Below are positions 29,849 to 37,288 of a stretch of 64,000 bases of DNA, one piece after another (the stretch's first letter is position 1; each line of letters starts with the position of its first letter). The notes beneath the pieces are model-generated. The model had not been told where the DNA came from and made no database searches. It was given only the letters and a program-made list of their open reading frames with translations. This stretch comes from Gemmataceae bacterium (GTDB lineage: Bacteria; Planctomycetota; Planctomycetia; Gemmatales; Gemmataceae). Made by a program: the position numbers and the translations under genes. Location of the stretch: NCBI GenBank assembly GCA_901538445.1, contig LR594583.1:1-64000 (forward strand). Reading direction: 5' to 3'.

Positions 29849-31618
29849 ATGCCCACGCTCCAGTTGCTGAAGGTCCCCGAAGGGGTGAACACCAGCAAGA
29901 CGATCCAGTTGACCGGCGAGCCGCAGGTCATCGGCCGCGACGCGGACCGGTGCCAGATCGTGATCCCGCACCACGCCGTCAGCCGCGAGCACGCCCGGAT
30001 CACCGTCCAGAACGGCACCTACCACATCGAGGACCTGAAGAGCCGGAACCACACGTTCGTCAACGGCAAGGAGGTGAGCCCGCCGGGCCGCCAGCCGCTC
30101 AAGCCGGACGACCGGATCAAGATCTGCGACTTCCTGTTTCAGTTCCGCGACGAGCGGGTGGTGAAGCCCGGCAAGATCCCGGCGTGGATGCAGAAGGACG
30201 CCGCTGAGGAGGAGGCCGACGCCGGCGGGATGACGACGATCGAGGCCACCCAGGGCACGTCCAACGCCAACGACATCCTCCAGGTGGCCCCGGCCGACCG
30301 GCTCCGGGCGCTGCTCGACATCAGCACCGGCCTGTCGAAGACGCTGGACCTCGACCAACTGTTCGTCCACATCGCCGACACCCTCCTGGGCACGTTCAAG
30401 CACGCCGACCGGTGCTTCGTGCTGCAACTGGACGAGGCCGGGCGGCCGATCCCGAAGGTGGTCAAGAGCCGGCACGCGGGCGTCGAGGACCCGCGGTTCA
30501 GCCGCACCATCGTCCGCAAGGCGATCGAGTCGCGCCAGGCGTTTCTGAGCGAGGACGCGACCGGCGACACGAACCTCGGCCCGGCCGCGAGCATCGCCGA
30601 GTTCAAGATCCGGTCCGTGATGTGCGTCCCGCTCATGAGCGCCGAGGGCCGGCCGGTGGGCGCGATCCAGCTCGACACCCAGAACCGGACCAAGAAGTTC
30701 AACACCGACGACCTGAACCTGCTCACCATCGTCGCCAACCTGGCGAGCGTGGCGGTGGACAAGGCCCGGCTGCACGCCTCGGTGCTGGCCCGGGAGAAGG
30801 AGCAGAAGGAGATCGAACTGGCCCGCACCGTGCTCCTCGGGTTCCTCCCGCAGACGCTCCCGACCCACGACGGGTACGAGTTCTTCTCGCACTACTCCCC
30901 GGCCCAGACGGTCGGCGGCGACTACTACGACTTCGTGACCCTGCCGCACGGCCGGGTCGCGATCGTGCTGGGCGACGTGGCCGGCAAGGGCGTCCCGGCG
31001 GCGCTGCTGGTCGCCAAGCTCAGCTCCGAGGTCAAGTTCTCCCTGGTCACCGAGCCGAACCCGGCCCGTGCGGTGACCCTGCTCAACGACCAGATGATCC
31101 GCGGCGGACTCCAGGACCGGTTCGTGACGCTCACGGTCATGGTCCTCGACCCGGCCACGCACGAGCTGACGGTGGTGAACGCGGGGCACATGAACCCGAA
31201 GCTGTTCAAGGGGACGAGGGGCGAACTCGGCGAGGCGATCTCGAACGACGCCACCGGGCTCCCGCTCGGCGTGGTGCCCGGGTACGAGTACGAGATGATG
31301 AGCGTGACCCTGGACCTCGGGGACACGATCACCGTGTACACCGACGGCGTCACCGACGCGATGAGCCCGGCCGGGGAGATGTTCGGGATGGACCGGGTGG
31401 ACCGGTTCCTGTTCCCGGACGGGTCGGAGCTGCCGGACACGGTGCGGCCCAAGCGGATGGGCGAGCGGCTCGTCGCCGAGGTCCGCCGCCACGCCGCCGG
31501 GGTGCCCCAGAACGACGACATCGCCGTCGTGTGCTTCGGCCGGTTGGAGGAGCGGCTGGCCCCGATCTCGGGGATCACCCGGCCGCGGGCGACCGGCGCG
31601 TGGCCCGCCGCCACGTGA
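29849..31618 (+). CDS. FHA-GAF-PP2C (SpoIIE-type) serine/threonine phosphatase
   Basis: This 589-residue cytoplasmic signalling protein has an FHA domain at 1-95 (VIGRDADRCQIVI, SREHARI, LKSRNHTFVNG) that reads phosphothreonine. A GAF domain fills about 160-310 and a SpoIIE/PP2C phosphatase about 330-570, with metal-site aspartates in VGGDYYDF, VLGDVAGKG, TDGVTDAM and NDDIAVV. Such proteins act as partner-switching phosphatases, but no anti-sigma or STAS gene is nearby. The ATG matches FHA domain starts; an in-frame GTG lies eight codons upstream. FHA and GAF also head the sigma54 activator at 53,294. Confidence 0.88.
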   Translation: MPTLQLLKVPEGVNTSKTIQLTGEPQVIGRDADRCQIVIPHHAVSREHARITVQNGTYHIEDLKSRNHTFVNGKEVSPPGRQPLKPDDRIKICDFLFQFRDERVVKPGKIPAWMQKDAAEEEADAGGMTTIEATQGTSNANDILQVAPADRLRALLDISTGLSKTLDLDQLFVHIADTLLGTFKHADRCFVLQLDEAGRPIPKVVKSRHAGVEDPRFSRTIVRKAIESRQAFLSEDATGDTNLGPAASIAEFKIRSVMCVPLMSAEGRPVGAIQLDTQNRTKKFNTDDLNLLTIVANLASVAVDKARLHASVLAREKEQKEIELARTVLLGFLPQTLPTHDGYEFFSHYSPAQTVGGDYYDFVTLPHGRVAIVLGDVAGKGVPAALLVAKLSSEVKFSLVTEPNPARAVTLLNDQMIRGGLQDRFVTLTVMVLDPATHELTVVNAGHMNPKLFKGTRGELGEAISNDATGLPLGVVPGYEYEMMSVTLDLGDTITVYTDGVTDAMSPAGEMFGMDRVDRFLFPDGSELPDTVRPKRMGERLVAEVRRHAAGVPQNDDIAVVCFGRLEERLAPISGITRPRATGAWPAAT

Positions 31619-31660
31619 CCCGCCCCTACCCGGAACACCAAATCTTGTTGAGCGATCACG

Positions 31661-31733
31661 GGAGCCGGCCTCTGTGAGGCCCGGCCTGTGCGAGTCCCCG
31701 AGCACCGGCCCCACAGGGGCCGGCTCCAGAAGA
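31661..31733. repeat. Palindromic repeat, GAGCCGGCC...TCTGTGAGG family
   Basis: GGAGCCGGCCTCTGTGAGG and CCCCACAGGGGCCGGCTCC form imperfect arms, followed by AGAAGA. Related copies are within 36,262-36,345 and at 51,723-51,800, all ending in CAGAAGA. It fills the gap before clpS. A TATAAG at 31,756 downstream may be the -10 of clpS. Confidence 0.7.
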
Positions 31734-31832
31734 GATGGGGCCCACCGCGATCCGGTATAAGATGAACCGAGGGACGCCCGATCGGGGTTCTACGCGCCGC
31801 GCGTGCTGCGGAACACCTGAGGTGACGCGAAG

Positions 31833-32159
31833 ATGAGCGGAACAACAGCACTGCCCGAGGCCGACGTCGAGCAGGAGCAGCGCACCAAGCGGCAGCCGCC
31901 GTACAACGTGATCCTGCTCAACGACGACGACCACACGTTCGAGTACGTCATCGAGATGCTGAAGGCGCTCTTCGGCCACCCGGTCGAGAAGGGGTACCAG
32001 CTCGCGAAGCTGGTGGACTCGACCGGCCGTGCCGTCGTCTGCACCACGAGCCTGGAGCGGGCCGAACTGAAGCGGGACCAGATCCACGCCTTCGGCCCCG
32101 ACCCCCGCATCCCGCGGTGCAAGGGGTCGATGACCGCGGAGCTGGAACCGGCCGAATAA
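31833..32159 (+). CDS. clpS: ATP-dependent Clp protease adaptor ClpS
   Basis: This 108-residue adaptor delivers N-degron substrates to ClpAP or ClpCP. The peptide-binding motif is YNVILLNDDDHTFEYVIEML, with the invariant asparagine and aspartates. KLVDSTGRAVVCT and ERAELKRDQIHAFG complete the fold. The acidic, glutamine-rich N-terminal extension (EADVEQEQRTKRQ) is typical. No clp ATPase gene is adjacent. A 90-bp palindrome follows seven bases after the stop. Confidence 0.93.
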   Translation: MSGTTALPEADVEQEQRTKRQPPYNVILLNDDDHTFEYVIEMLKALFGHPVEKGYQLAKLVDSTGRAVVCTTSLERAELKRDQIHAFGPDPRIPRCKGSMTAELEPAE

Positions 32160-32165
32160 CGAACG

Positions 32166-32255
32166 GAGTAATGAAAAAGGTAAAAAGTAAATGGTAAAGA
32201 CAGATCGGACCGCGAAGGTCTCTTCTGTCTTTACCTTTTACCTTTTTCATTACTC
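32166..32255. repeat. AT-rich 90-bp palindrome between clpS and a cyclophilin gene
   Basis: The left arm GAGTAATGAAAAAGGTAAAA with AGTAAATGGTAAAGACAGA pairs with the right arm TCTGTCTTTACC...TTTTTCATTACTC around GATCGGACCGCGAAGGTC. The composition differs sharply from the GC-rich genes on both sides. It can fold as a strong bidirectional terminator for the convergent genes. Confidence 0.85.
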
Positions 32256-32262
32256 TGGTGCG

Positions 32263-32838
32263 TCACTTCCCCGTTTCGAGCTTCACCGACTTGATGACCA
32301 CGTCGTCCTCGGGGACGTTCTCGAACCCGGCCTTGGTGCCGGTCTTCACTTCCTTGATCTTGTTCACCACGTCCATGCCCTCGGTCACGCGGCCGAACAC
32401 GGTGTACCCCGAGGCCTTGTCGGGCGAGCCGTCGAGCCCCTTGTTGTCCTTCACGTTGATGTAGAACTGGGCGGTGGCGCTGTCGGGGGCACTGGTGCGG
32501 GCCATCGCGATCGTCCCGCGGGCGTTCGAGAGCCCGTTGTTCGATTCGTTCTTGATCGGCTCGCGGGTCTTCTTCTCCTTCATCCCCGGCTCGAACCCGC
32601 CGCCCTGGATCATGAACCCGTCGATGACCCGGTGGAACACGGTGCCGTCGTAGTGCTTGTCCTCGACGTACTTCAGGAAGTTCTTGACCGTGATTGGGGC
32701 CTTGTCCTCGAACAGCTCGATCTTGACGGTCCCGTGGTTGGTCTCCATCACGACGATCGGGTTCGCGGCCCGCGCCCCGCTCGCGGAGAGGACGCCGAGG
32801 GCGACGCAGCACAGCCGGAGCACCTTGGTCGAGAGCAT
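32263..32838 (-). CDS. Secreted peptidyl-prolyl cis-trans isomerase, cyclophilin type
   Basis: This 191-residue protein has a signal peptide at 1-24 ([19 protein letters not shown]) and a cyclophilin domain. [15 protein letters not shown] carries the catalytic arginine, [14 protein letters not shown] and [10 protein letters not shown] the substrate groove, and [12 protein letters not shown] the end. It would help fold proteins outside the cytoplasm. A second cyclophilin, a probable lipoprotein, is at 57,655-58,344. Confidence 0.9.
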   Translation of the reverse strand: MLSTKVLRLCCVALGVLSASGARAANPIVVMETNHGTVKIELFEDKAPITVKNFLKYVEDKHYDGTVFHRVIDGFMIQGGGFEPGMKEKKTREPIKNESNNGLSNARGTIAMARTSAPDSATAQFYINVKDNKGLDGSPDKASGYTVFGRVTEGMDVVNKIKEVKTGTKAGFENVPEDDVVIKSVKLETGK

Positions 32839-32914
32839 GTTTGGACTCCTGGGTGAGAGCGCCCGCGTCGGTGCGGGCGCGGTTCGAGCGGGGTGATTGT
32901 ACGGACGGGGCGGG

Positions 32915-33553
32915 TCAGTTCAGCGGGGTGCGGGCCAGCCCCGCGGCCTCCATCTGGCGGCGCAGGGCGGCGAAGTGGGCGGTCAGTTCGTCGGCGCTCT
33001 TCACCGCCCCGCGGGAGCACCCGCCCGACGAACACCCGCCGCCGGTCGAGCACCCGCCGCCCGACTCGGTCCCGCACCCGGGCTTCCCGCACCCGCCCGT
33101 GGACGGCTCGTCCTTCGCGGTCGGCGATCGGGACAGGTCGAGGAGCCGCACCGCGAGGCCGAACCGGGCCGCGAGTTGGTCGAGTAGGGCGGTGGCGTCG
33201 CAGGCGTCCCACGGCAGCGCGTGCAGGATCGCGAAGCCGTCGAGGGTGGTTTCCACATCGACGAACGTTAGCGGGAGGGCGTGCTCGATCGCGCCGTCGG
33301 CCGCGGCGGCGAGGAGTTCCTGAGCGGTGTCCCCGGCGCGGGTGGCGGCCGCCTCGTCGTCGGGCGTGGCGAGGCGAAGGACGTCCCCGTCGTCCCCGGC
33401 CCCGTCGAGCGCGAGCATCACCTCACCAAGTTCGGTGCCGCGAACGGTGCGCACGACGGCCCGCTCGCCCCGCGCGAGTGCGAGCGCCGAGCGGAACCGG
33501 CCGAGGAACCCGGGGCGGCCGTACTGGATGAGGTAGGTGGTCACGGCGGTCAC
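32915..33553 (-). CDS. PSP1-like protein with a cysteine/glycine-rich tail
   Basis: This 212-residue protein begins [20 protein letters not shown] and contains [36 protein letters not shown] and [12 protein letters not shown]. This pattern is that of PSP1 domain proteins (YaaT/RicT family), which in Bacillus act on RNA processing and development. The C-terminal third has clustered cysteines and glycines ([25 protein letters not shown]) that may bind metal. The GTG overlaps the TGA of the upstream TPR gene (GTGA). Family assignment is moderate. Confidence 0.7.
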   Translation of the reverse strand: MTAVTTYLIQYGRPGFLGRFRSALALARGERAVVRTVRGTELGEVMLALDGAGDDGDVLRLATPDDEAAATRAGDTAQELLAAAADGAIEHALPLTFVDVETTLDGFAILHALPWDACDATALLDQLAARFGLAVRLLDLSRSPTAKDEPSTGGCGKPGCGTESGGGCSTGGGCSSGGCSRGAVKSADELTAHFAALRRQMEAAGLARTPLN

Positions 33554-34185
33554 GCCTTCGGGGCGTCCTCGAAGCCGAAGAACTCGCGCATGTGGCGGTC
33601 GTACTCGCCCTGGCCGAAGTCGGAGCTGAGGTCGAGCCGCAGCTCGTTGATGACCTTCACGCTCTGGTCCTTCAGCCACAGCGTCCAGCACGCCGAGCAG
33701 ATGTGGGCCTGGATGCGGGTGCCGATCTCGTCGGGCACCGGCGGGGCGGTGAGTTGCTTGGCCCGCTTCCCCTCCATGCACCCGGGCCGCTGGCACCGGA
33801 ACCCGGTGTCGGGGCTGCCGTCGTCCTCGACCTTCGGGGGCGCGGGGGCCGGGACCGGCGCGCCGATCGACACGAGGAGCTTGGCGATCGCCTCGCGGGG
33901 GAGCCGGTCGCCGCGCTCGTCGGCGGTGGCCCAGCCCTTCGTCAGCACCTCGGCGGCCTTGTCCCTCTGGCCCTCCTTGATGAGGCACTCGCCCAGGTAC
34001 TGGTACACCCGCGAGAACCCCGGGCTGAGCTTGAGGGTGCGCTCGAACGCCTCGACGGCCTCGGGGAACTGGCCGTCCTCCATGAGCGCCTGCCCGAGCC
34101 GGAACTGGGCCAGGTCGTCCTCGGGGTCGCCCTGCACCATGTTCCGGTATCGGGCGATTTGCTCGGTCCGCTCGGCGGGGGTCAT
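33550..34185 (-). CDS. TPR protein fused to a YggX-like iron-trafficking domain
   Basis: The N-terminal half (about 1-90) has tetratricopeptide repeats (QFRLGQALMEDGQFPEAVEA, RVYQYLGECLIKEGQRDKAA). After a proline-rich linker, residues 128-210 (FRCQRPGCMEGKRAKQL, PVPDEIGTRIQAHICSACW, LINELRLDLSS-like stretch VINELRLDLSSDFGQ) match Fe(2+)-trafficking protein YggX, which protects iron-sulfur clusters from oxidants. YggX is normally about 90 residues alone, so this 211-residue form is a fusion. It is translationally coupled to the PSP1-like gene. Confidence 0.85.
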   Translation of the reverse strand: MTPAERTEQIARYRNMVQGDPEDDLAQFRLGQALMEDGQFPEAVEAFERTLKLSPGFSRVYQYLGECLIKEGQRDKAAEVLTKGWATADERGDRLPREAIAKLLVSIGAPVPAPAPPKVEDDGSPDTGFRCQRPGCMEGKRAKQLTAPPVPDEIGTRIQAHICSACWTLWLKDQSVKVINELRLDLSSDFGQGEYDRHMREFFGFEDAPKA

Positions 34186-34201
34186 GCTGTACTCGGGTTG
34201 T

Positions 34202-34273
34202 TGGGGGTTGGAGATTGGAGATTGGAAGCGAGGCCAAGGATTCTTCTCCCAAACCCCCTATTTCCAATCTCCC
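34202..34273. repeat. Small inverted repeat between a secreted-protein gene and the TPR gene
   Basis: GGAGATTGGAA (34,217-34,227) and TTCCAATCTCC (34,262-34,272) are exact complements, with TGGGGGTTGG and CCAAACCCCC as a second overlapping pair. The local AT content is high. It is ten bases past the stop of the secreted-protein gene at 34,284 on the minus strand. Confidence 0.6.
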
Positions 34274-34283
34274 ATCCCCGAGG

Positions 34284-35126
34284 TTAGTTCGCCGGCAGGA
34301 CCGTGAGCGGCAGCTCGTAGGTGACCTTCTTGTTGGCGACCTTGTCCGTCGCGGTGAGCTGGACCGTGAACTTGCCCGGGCGGTTCATGAACACGGGGAA
34401 CCGCATCCCGAACGCGCCGTCGGCCGCCTCGACGCCGCTGTCCTGGATGTGCGTCCGGGGCTTCTCCAGCGTCGGGGTCCCCTTGTCGTCGGTCAGTTGG
34501 AACTGCAACTCGATGTTCGGCTGCTTGGTCTTCGCGTCCCGCTGGAACGAGGCGACGCTGAACTGCACGAACAGGGTCTGGCCGACGACGCCGGTGGTCG
34601 GGGCGGCGAACTGGCCCCGCTCGTCGTGGCTCGAGTACACCGCGACGATGCCGAAGTCCCGCTTGAGCACCTCGAACTTCACCGTCACCGTGTCCTCTTT
34701 CCCCTTCACCTTCGGGTCCTCGACCCGGATCTTGCACGTGTAGGTGCCGGGGTCCTGGTCGAGCCCGATGGTGATGAACGCGCGGGCCGGGATGCTGGTG
34801 CCCCGCAGCGGGACGAAGTCGATCAGCTCGCGGGGGTCCTGCTTGAAGATGGACTTGTCGGCCGCGTCGCGGACCTCCATCGACATCTTATACTTGGCGG
34901 TCCCGTCCCCATCGATGGTCAGCCCGTTGATGTCGTACCCGATGAACAGCACGTCGCCGGGGAGCAACTTGGCCGACGGCCGGGGGCCGCCGAGTTCGCC
35001 GATCGTGAGCCGCACGTTGGACAGCTTCAGGTCGCCGCCCTGCTTCGCGGCGGCCGCCGTCAGCGCCGCGGGCCGTGCGGAGGGGAGCAGCGACACCAGA
35101 GCGACGAGCATGAGTGCGTGGTACAT
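34284..35126 (-). CDS. Secreted hypothetical protein, beta-rich
   Basis: This 280-residue protein starts MYHALMLVALVSLLPSARPA, a signal peptide with AGGG upstream of the ATG. The mature part looks like two or three Ig-like beta domains (VRLTIGELGGPRPSAKLLPG, YTCKIRVEDPKVKGKEDTVT, GKFTVQLTATDKVANKKVTY). Homologues are common in planctomycetes without known function. A structural or chaperone-like role at the cell envelope is a guess. Confidence 0.75.
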   Translation of the reverse strand: MYHALMLVALVSLLPSARPAALTAAAAKQGGDLKLSNVRLTIGELGGPRPSAKLLPGDVLFIGYDINGLTIDGDGTAKYKMSMEVRDAADKSIFKQDPRELIDFVPLRGTSIPARAFITIGLDQDPGTYTCKIRVEDPKVKGKEDTVTVKFEVLKRDFGIVAVYSSHDERGQFAAPTTGVVGQTLFVQFSVASFQRDAKTKQPNIELQFQLTDDKGTPTLEKPRTHIQDSGVEAADGAFGMRFPVFMNRPGKFTVQLTATDKVANKKVTYELPLTVLPAN

Positions 35127-35501
35127 TGGCTGGCCCTGTGGTAGGGGTGCGTCGGGGTCCGGTTCGACCGAAGCACAACAGGGGCATTGTCGCGGCCGTT
35201 GGCGGTGGTGCCAACGGGGGCCGCGAACTTTCGCCGGCGCCGGCCCCGGGACGCCGGCCGTCGGGCGGATTCGGGTCGCCCGAGATCGGCGAACCGCACG
35301 GGGGAATCCGGGGGCGCGGCTGCGGGGGCAATTTCGTGGTGAATCTGTGCCCCGGACGCCTTCCCCCGGACGCCCGAGCGGTGTATGATTCTGGCGGCTT
35401 GAACGGGTCGCGCGTCCGAGGCGCGACGGGCTGGAGGCAGAGGGGGGTCCCTCTGGTAAGGGGCCTTCTGAAGCGAGTCCTTGTTGAAAGGAGGTGGTCC
35501 T

Positions 35502-35549
35502 GTGCCAAGTAGTAGTTGTTACCAGGATTTCGAGGGCCGGCTGGCTTAA
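35502..35549 (+). CDS. Possible 15-residue leader peptide
   Basis: GTG at 35,502 directly follows AAAGGAGGTGGTCCT, almost full complementarity to the end of 16S rRNA, and reads MPSSSCYQDFEGRLA to a TAA. Such a strong ribosome binding site before so short a frame suggests a regulatory leader peptide or ribosome-binding RNA. The frame starting eight bases earlier stays open to 35,766, but crosses the terminator and the antisense of the EVE gene. Confidence 0.35.
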   Translation: MPSSSCYQDFEGRLA

Positions 35550-35624
35550 CGGCCGTGTTACGGGCGGTCCGTATAGCCGGCTGCCCAATTTACGAGTCGC
35601 CGGGGATTTCCCCGCCGACTCACC

Positions 35625-35658
35625 GAACGCCCCGGGGTGTCAAAACCCCGGGGCGTTC
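35625..35658. terminator. Strong hairpin terminator before the EVE gene end
   Basis: GAACGCCCCGGGGT and its near-complement AACCCCGGGGCGTTC form a 14-base stem around GTCAA. It ends the candidate RNA on the plus strand and overlaps the stop of the convergent EVE gene. No long T-tract follows. Confidence 0.6.
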
Positions 35659-36061
35659 ACGTTCCCATCTCCTCGATCTTCTTCCACAGTTCGTCCGGCA
35701 CCGGCATCACGGACAACCGCGACTGCCGCACCAGTTCCCAGTTCGCAAACGCCGGGTCGGCCTTGATCGCCGCGAGCGTCACCGGCTTCTTCAGCCTCCG
35801 CACCGGCTTCACCGTGACCGCGACGAGCTTCCCACTCGCGTCGCCGGGGTCGGGGGTCGCGGCCGCGGTCGCTTCCATGACACCGACCACGGCCTTCTCG
35901 TCGCCGGTGTGGTAGAAGAAGATGCGGTCGCCCTTCTGGACCGCCCGGAGGTGCTTCTGGGCCAGCGCGTTCTTTACGCCACTCCAGGTCGTCGTGCCGT
36001 CGCGCTCCAGGTCGGCGAAGCTGTACGTGCCGGGTTCTTCTTTGAACAGGTACAGCGCCAT
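35657..36061 (-). CDS. EVE domain protein
   Basis: This 134-residue protein is a complete EVE domain (PUA/YTH-like fold that binds modified nucleotides). ALYLFKEEPGTYSFADLERD, TTWSGVKNALAQKHLRAVQKGDRIFFYHTG and VSMP-like end SRLSVMPVPDELWKKI are diagnostic. AGGAG lies nine bases before the ATG, ruling out an upstream start at 36,118. EVE proteins are housekeeping or, in other contexts, sense modified DNA; nothing here links it to defence. Confidence 0.9.
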   Translation of the reverse strand: MALYLFKEEPGTYSFADLERDGTTTWSGVKNALAQKHLRAVQKGDRIFFYHTGDEKAVVGVMEATAAATPDPGDASGKLVAVTVKPVRRLKKPVTLAAIKADPAFANWELVRQSRLSVMPVPDELWKKIEEMGT

Positions 36062-36261
36062 CGCGGTCACTCCTGGGCACTTGGGGGCGCGTAAAATGGT
36101 CCGGCGTGGCCCCGGCACTCACCATGTGCTTCACAACTTGTTTGCCGCCGGGGTCACGCCGCTCATCTTTGCCGTTTCGAGTTTCAAGTTTCACGTTCAA
36201 CGTTTGCCAATCAGCCGTGGCCCTTTGACGCACACTCGAAACCCGGAAACCCCGGCCGCTC

Positions 36262-36345
36262 ATACCAAGTGTGGTGGATGTATTCCTGTAGCCGGCCTCT
36301 GTGAGGCCGGTTACAGAAGAGTCACGGATCAATCGCACTTGGTAT
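36262..36345. repeat. 84-bp MITE-like repeat with ATACCAAGTG terminal inverted repeats
   Basis: ATACCAAGTG and CACTTGGTAT are exact ten-base inverted ends. Inside is a copy of the GTAGCCGGCC...TCTGTGAGG hairpin ending ACAGAAGA (36,286-36,320), as at 31,661 and 51,723. The right end touches the stop codon of the hydrolase gene. The 200 bases to its left hold GAAAC-rich sequence with no gene. Confidence 0.7.
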
Positions 36346-37190
36346 CACTTGTCGAAGTCGCGGAACAGCACCCGCTGGGCCTTCTCGACCTCCTCCGGCG
36401 TCCACCGCGTCAGCTTCTCCCTCGCCAGTTCGCCGAGAACCTTCACCGATTGCGGCGCGAGCATCGCGTGCCAGTGGTCGGTCTGAACGAGCACCGCGGG
36501 CACGCCGGCCTTGCGGCAGTCGTCGGGCCACTGGCTCGGGAGCCGCACGAGGCCGTCGGCCTCGATCCGCTTCACCTTGCACACGACGCACGCGATCTGG
36601 AGCTTGTCGTCGAGCTTCCCGGTGCCGGCGACCTGGGCGCGGACCGCGGGCGCGAGCGACTCCACGAACGCGGCCTGCACCTTCGGGTAGCCGACCTTGA
36701 GGCTCGCCAGTTCGGCCCCGCCGTGCGGGGACGCCACGGTGATGACCTTCGTCACCCCCGAGTCCGGGTGCGCCTCGGCGAACACGCGGGCGATCATCCC
36801 CCCCGCCGAGTGCCCGATTAGCGCGATCTCCTCGTACCCGGCCTGCTTCAACCGGCCGACCGCGGCGCGCAGCCCCGGCGACATCGCGACCGCGTCGAGC
36901 GGCACCGTCTGCGCGTACCCGAACGCGAACACGTCCGCGTCCTTCGCGAGCGTGCGAACCAGTTCGGAGTTCGGCTGCTGGTACTCGCGCAGGTCCGGCC
37001 TGGTCGCGTAACTCGGCCGGAACGGGTGGATCTTGAGCCCGGGGATGAGCAGCACGGCCCGGTCCTTGGTGCGCGGCGGGTTGATCGCGAACGCGCCCTT
37101 CCGCTCGGGGGCGACCTGCCACAACTCGGTGGGCAGCTCGACCGCGGGGGCGACGAAGGCCGCGACGACAAGCGGTAGGCTCGGGGTCAT
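36345..37190 (-). CDS. Secreted lipase-like alpha/beta hydrolase
   Basis: This 281-residue protein has an N-terminal signal-like stretch (LPLVVAAFVAPAVELP). The nucleophile elbow GHSAGG is near 135 and a C-terminal histidine in VQTDHWHAMLAP near 255 completes the triad. AVLLIPGLKIHPF provides the oxyanion region. It resembles PGAP1/lipase-type esterases. GGGAG six bases before the ATG supports the start. The substrate is unknown. Confidence 0.8.
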   Translation of the reverse strand: MTPSLPLVVAAFVAPAVELPTELWQVAPERKGAFAINPPRTKDRAVLLIPGLKIHPFRPSYATRPDLREYQQPNSELVRTLAKDADVFAFGYAQTVPLDAVAMSPGLRAAVGRLKQAGYEEIALIGHSAGGMIARVFAEAHPDSGVTKVITVASPHGGAELASLKVGYPKVQAAFVESLAPAVRAQVAGTGKLDDKLQIACVVCKVKRIEADGLVRLPSQWPDDCRKAGVPAVLVQTDHWHAMLAPQSVKVLGELAREKLTRWTPEEVEKAQRVLFRDFDK

Positions 37191-37288
37191 GCGTACTCCC
37201 GGGGGTCCAGCGGGTGAACGGGTGGCACGACGCTTGTACCGGATGGGGCGGGTCGCCCGCCACGCGGGTTTTGAGCGCGACCCGCCGG

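Larger units (their letters stand above)
35396..35658 (+). ncRNA. Candidate small RNA or structured leader with a 15-codon ORF
   Basis: The 530 bases between the genes starting at 35,126 and ending at 35,657 hold no protein gene. A -10-like TATGAT lies at 35,384-35,389, followed by a stretch able to form several hairpins (GAGGGGGGTCCCTC, GGCCGGC...GCCGGC). A near-perfect anti-16S pairing sequence AAAGGAGGTGGTCC is at 35,488-35,501, and the stretch ends in a strong terminator at 35,625-35,658. Lower GC and the ribosome binding site argue it is functional. The first half of the gap (35,127-35,380) shows only GC-rich spacer. No known RNA family was recognised. Confidence 0.4.

Noticed and set aside
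35494-35766. A 90-codon plus frame starting MVLCQVVVV
   Set aside because: It crosses a strong terminator and the antisense of the EVE gene; the 15-codon frame fits the ribosome binding site better.
35657-36061. EVE protein considered as part of a defence system
   Set aside because: No restriction, nuclease or other defence gene is adjacent; neighbours are ordinary chromosomal genes.
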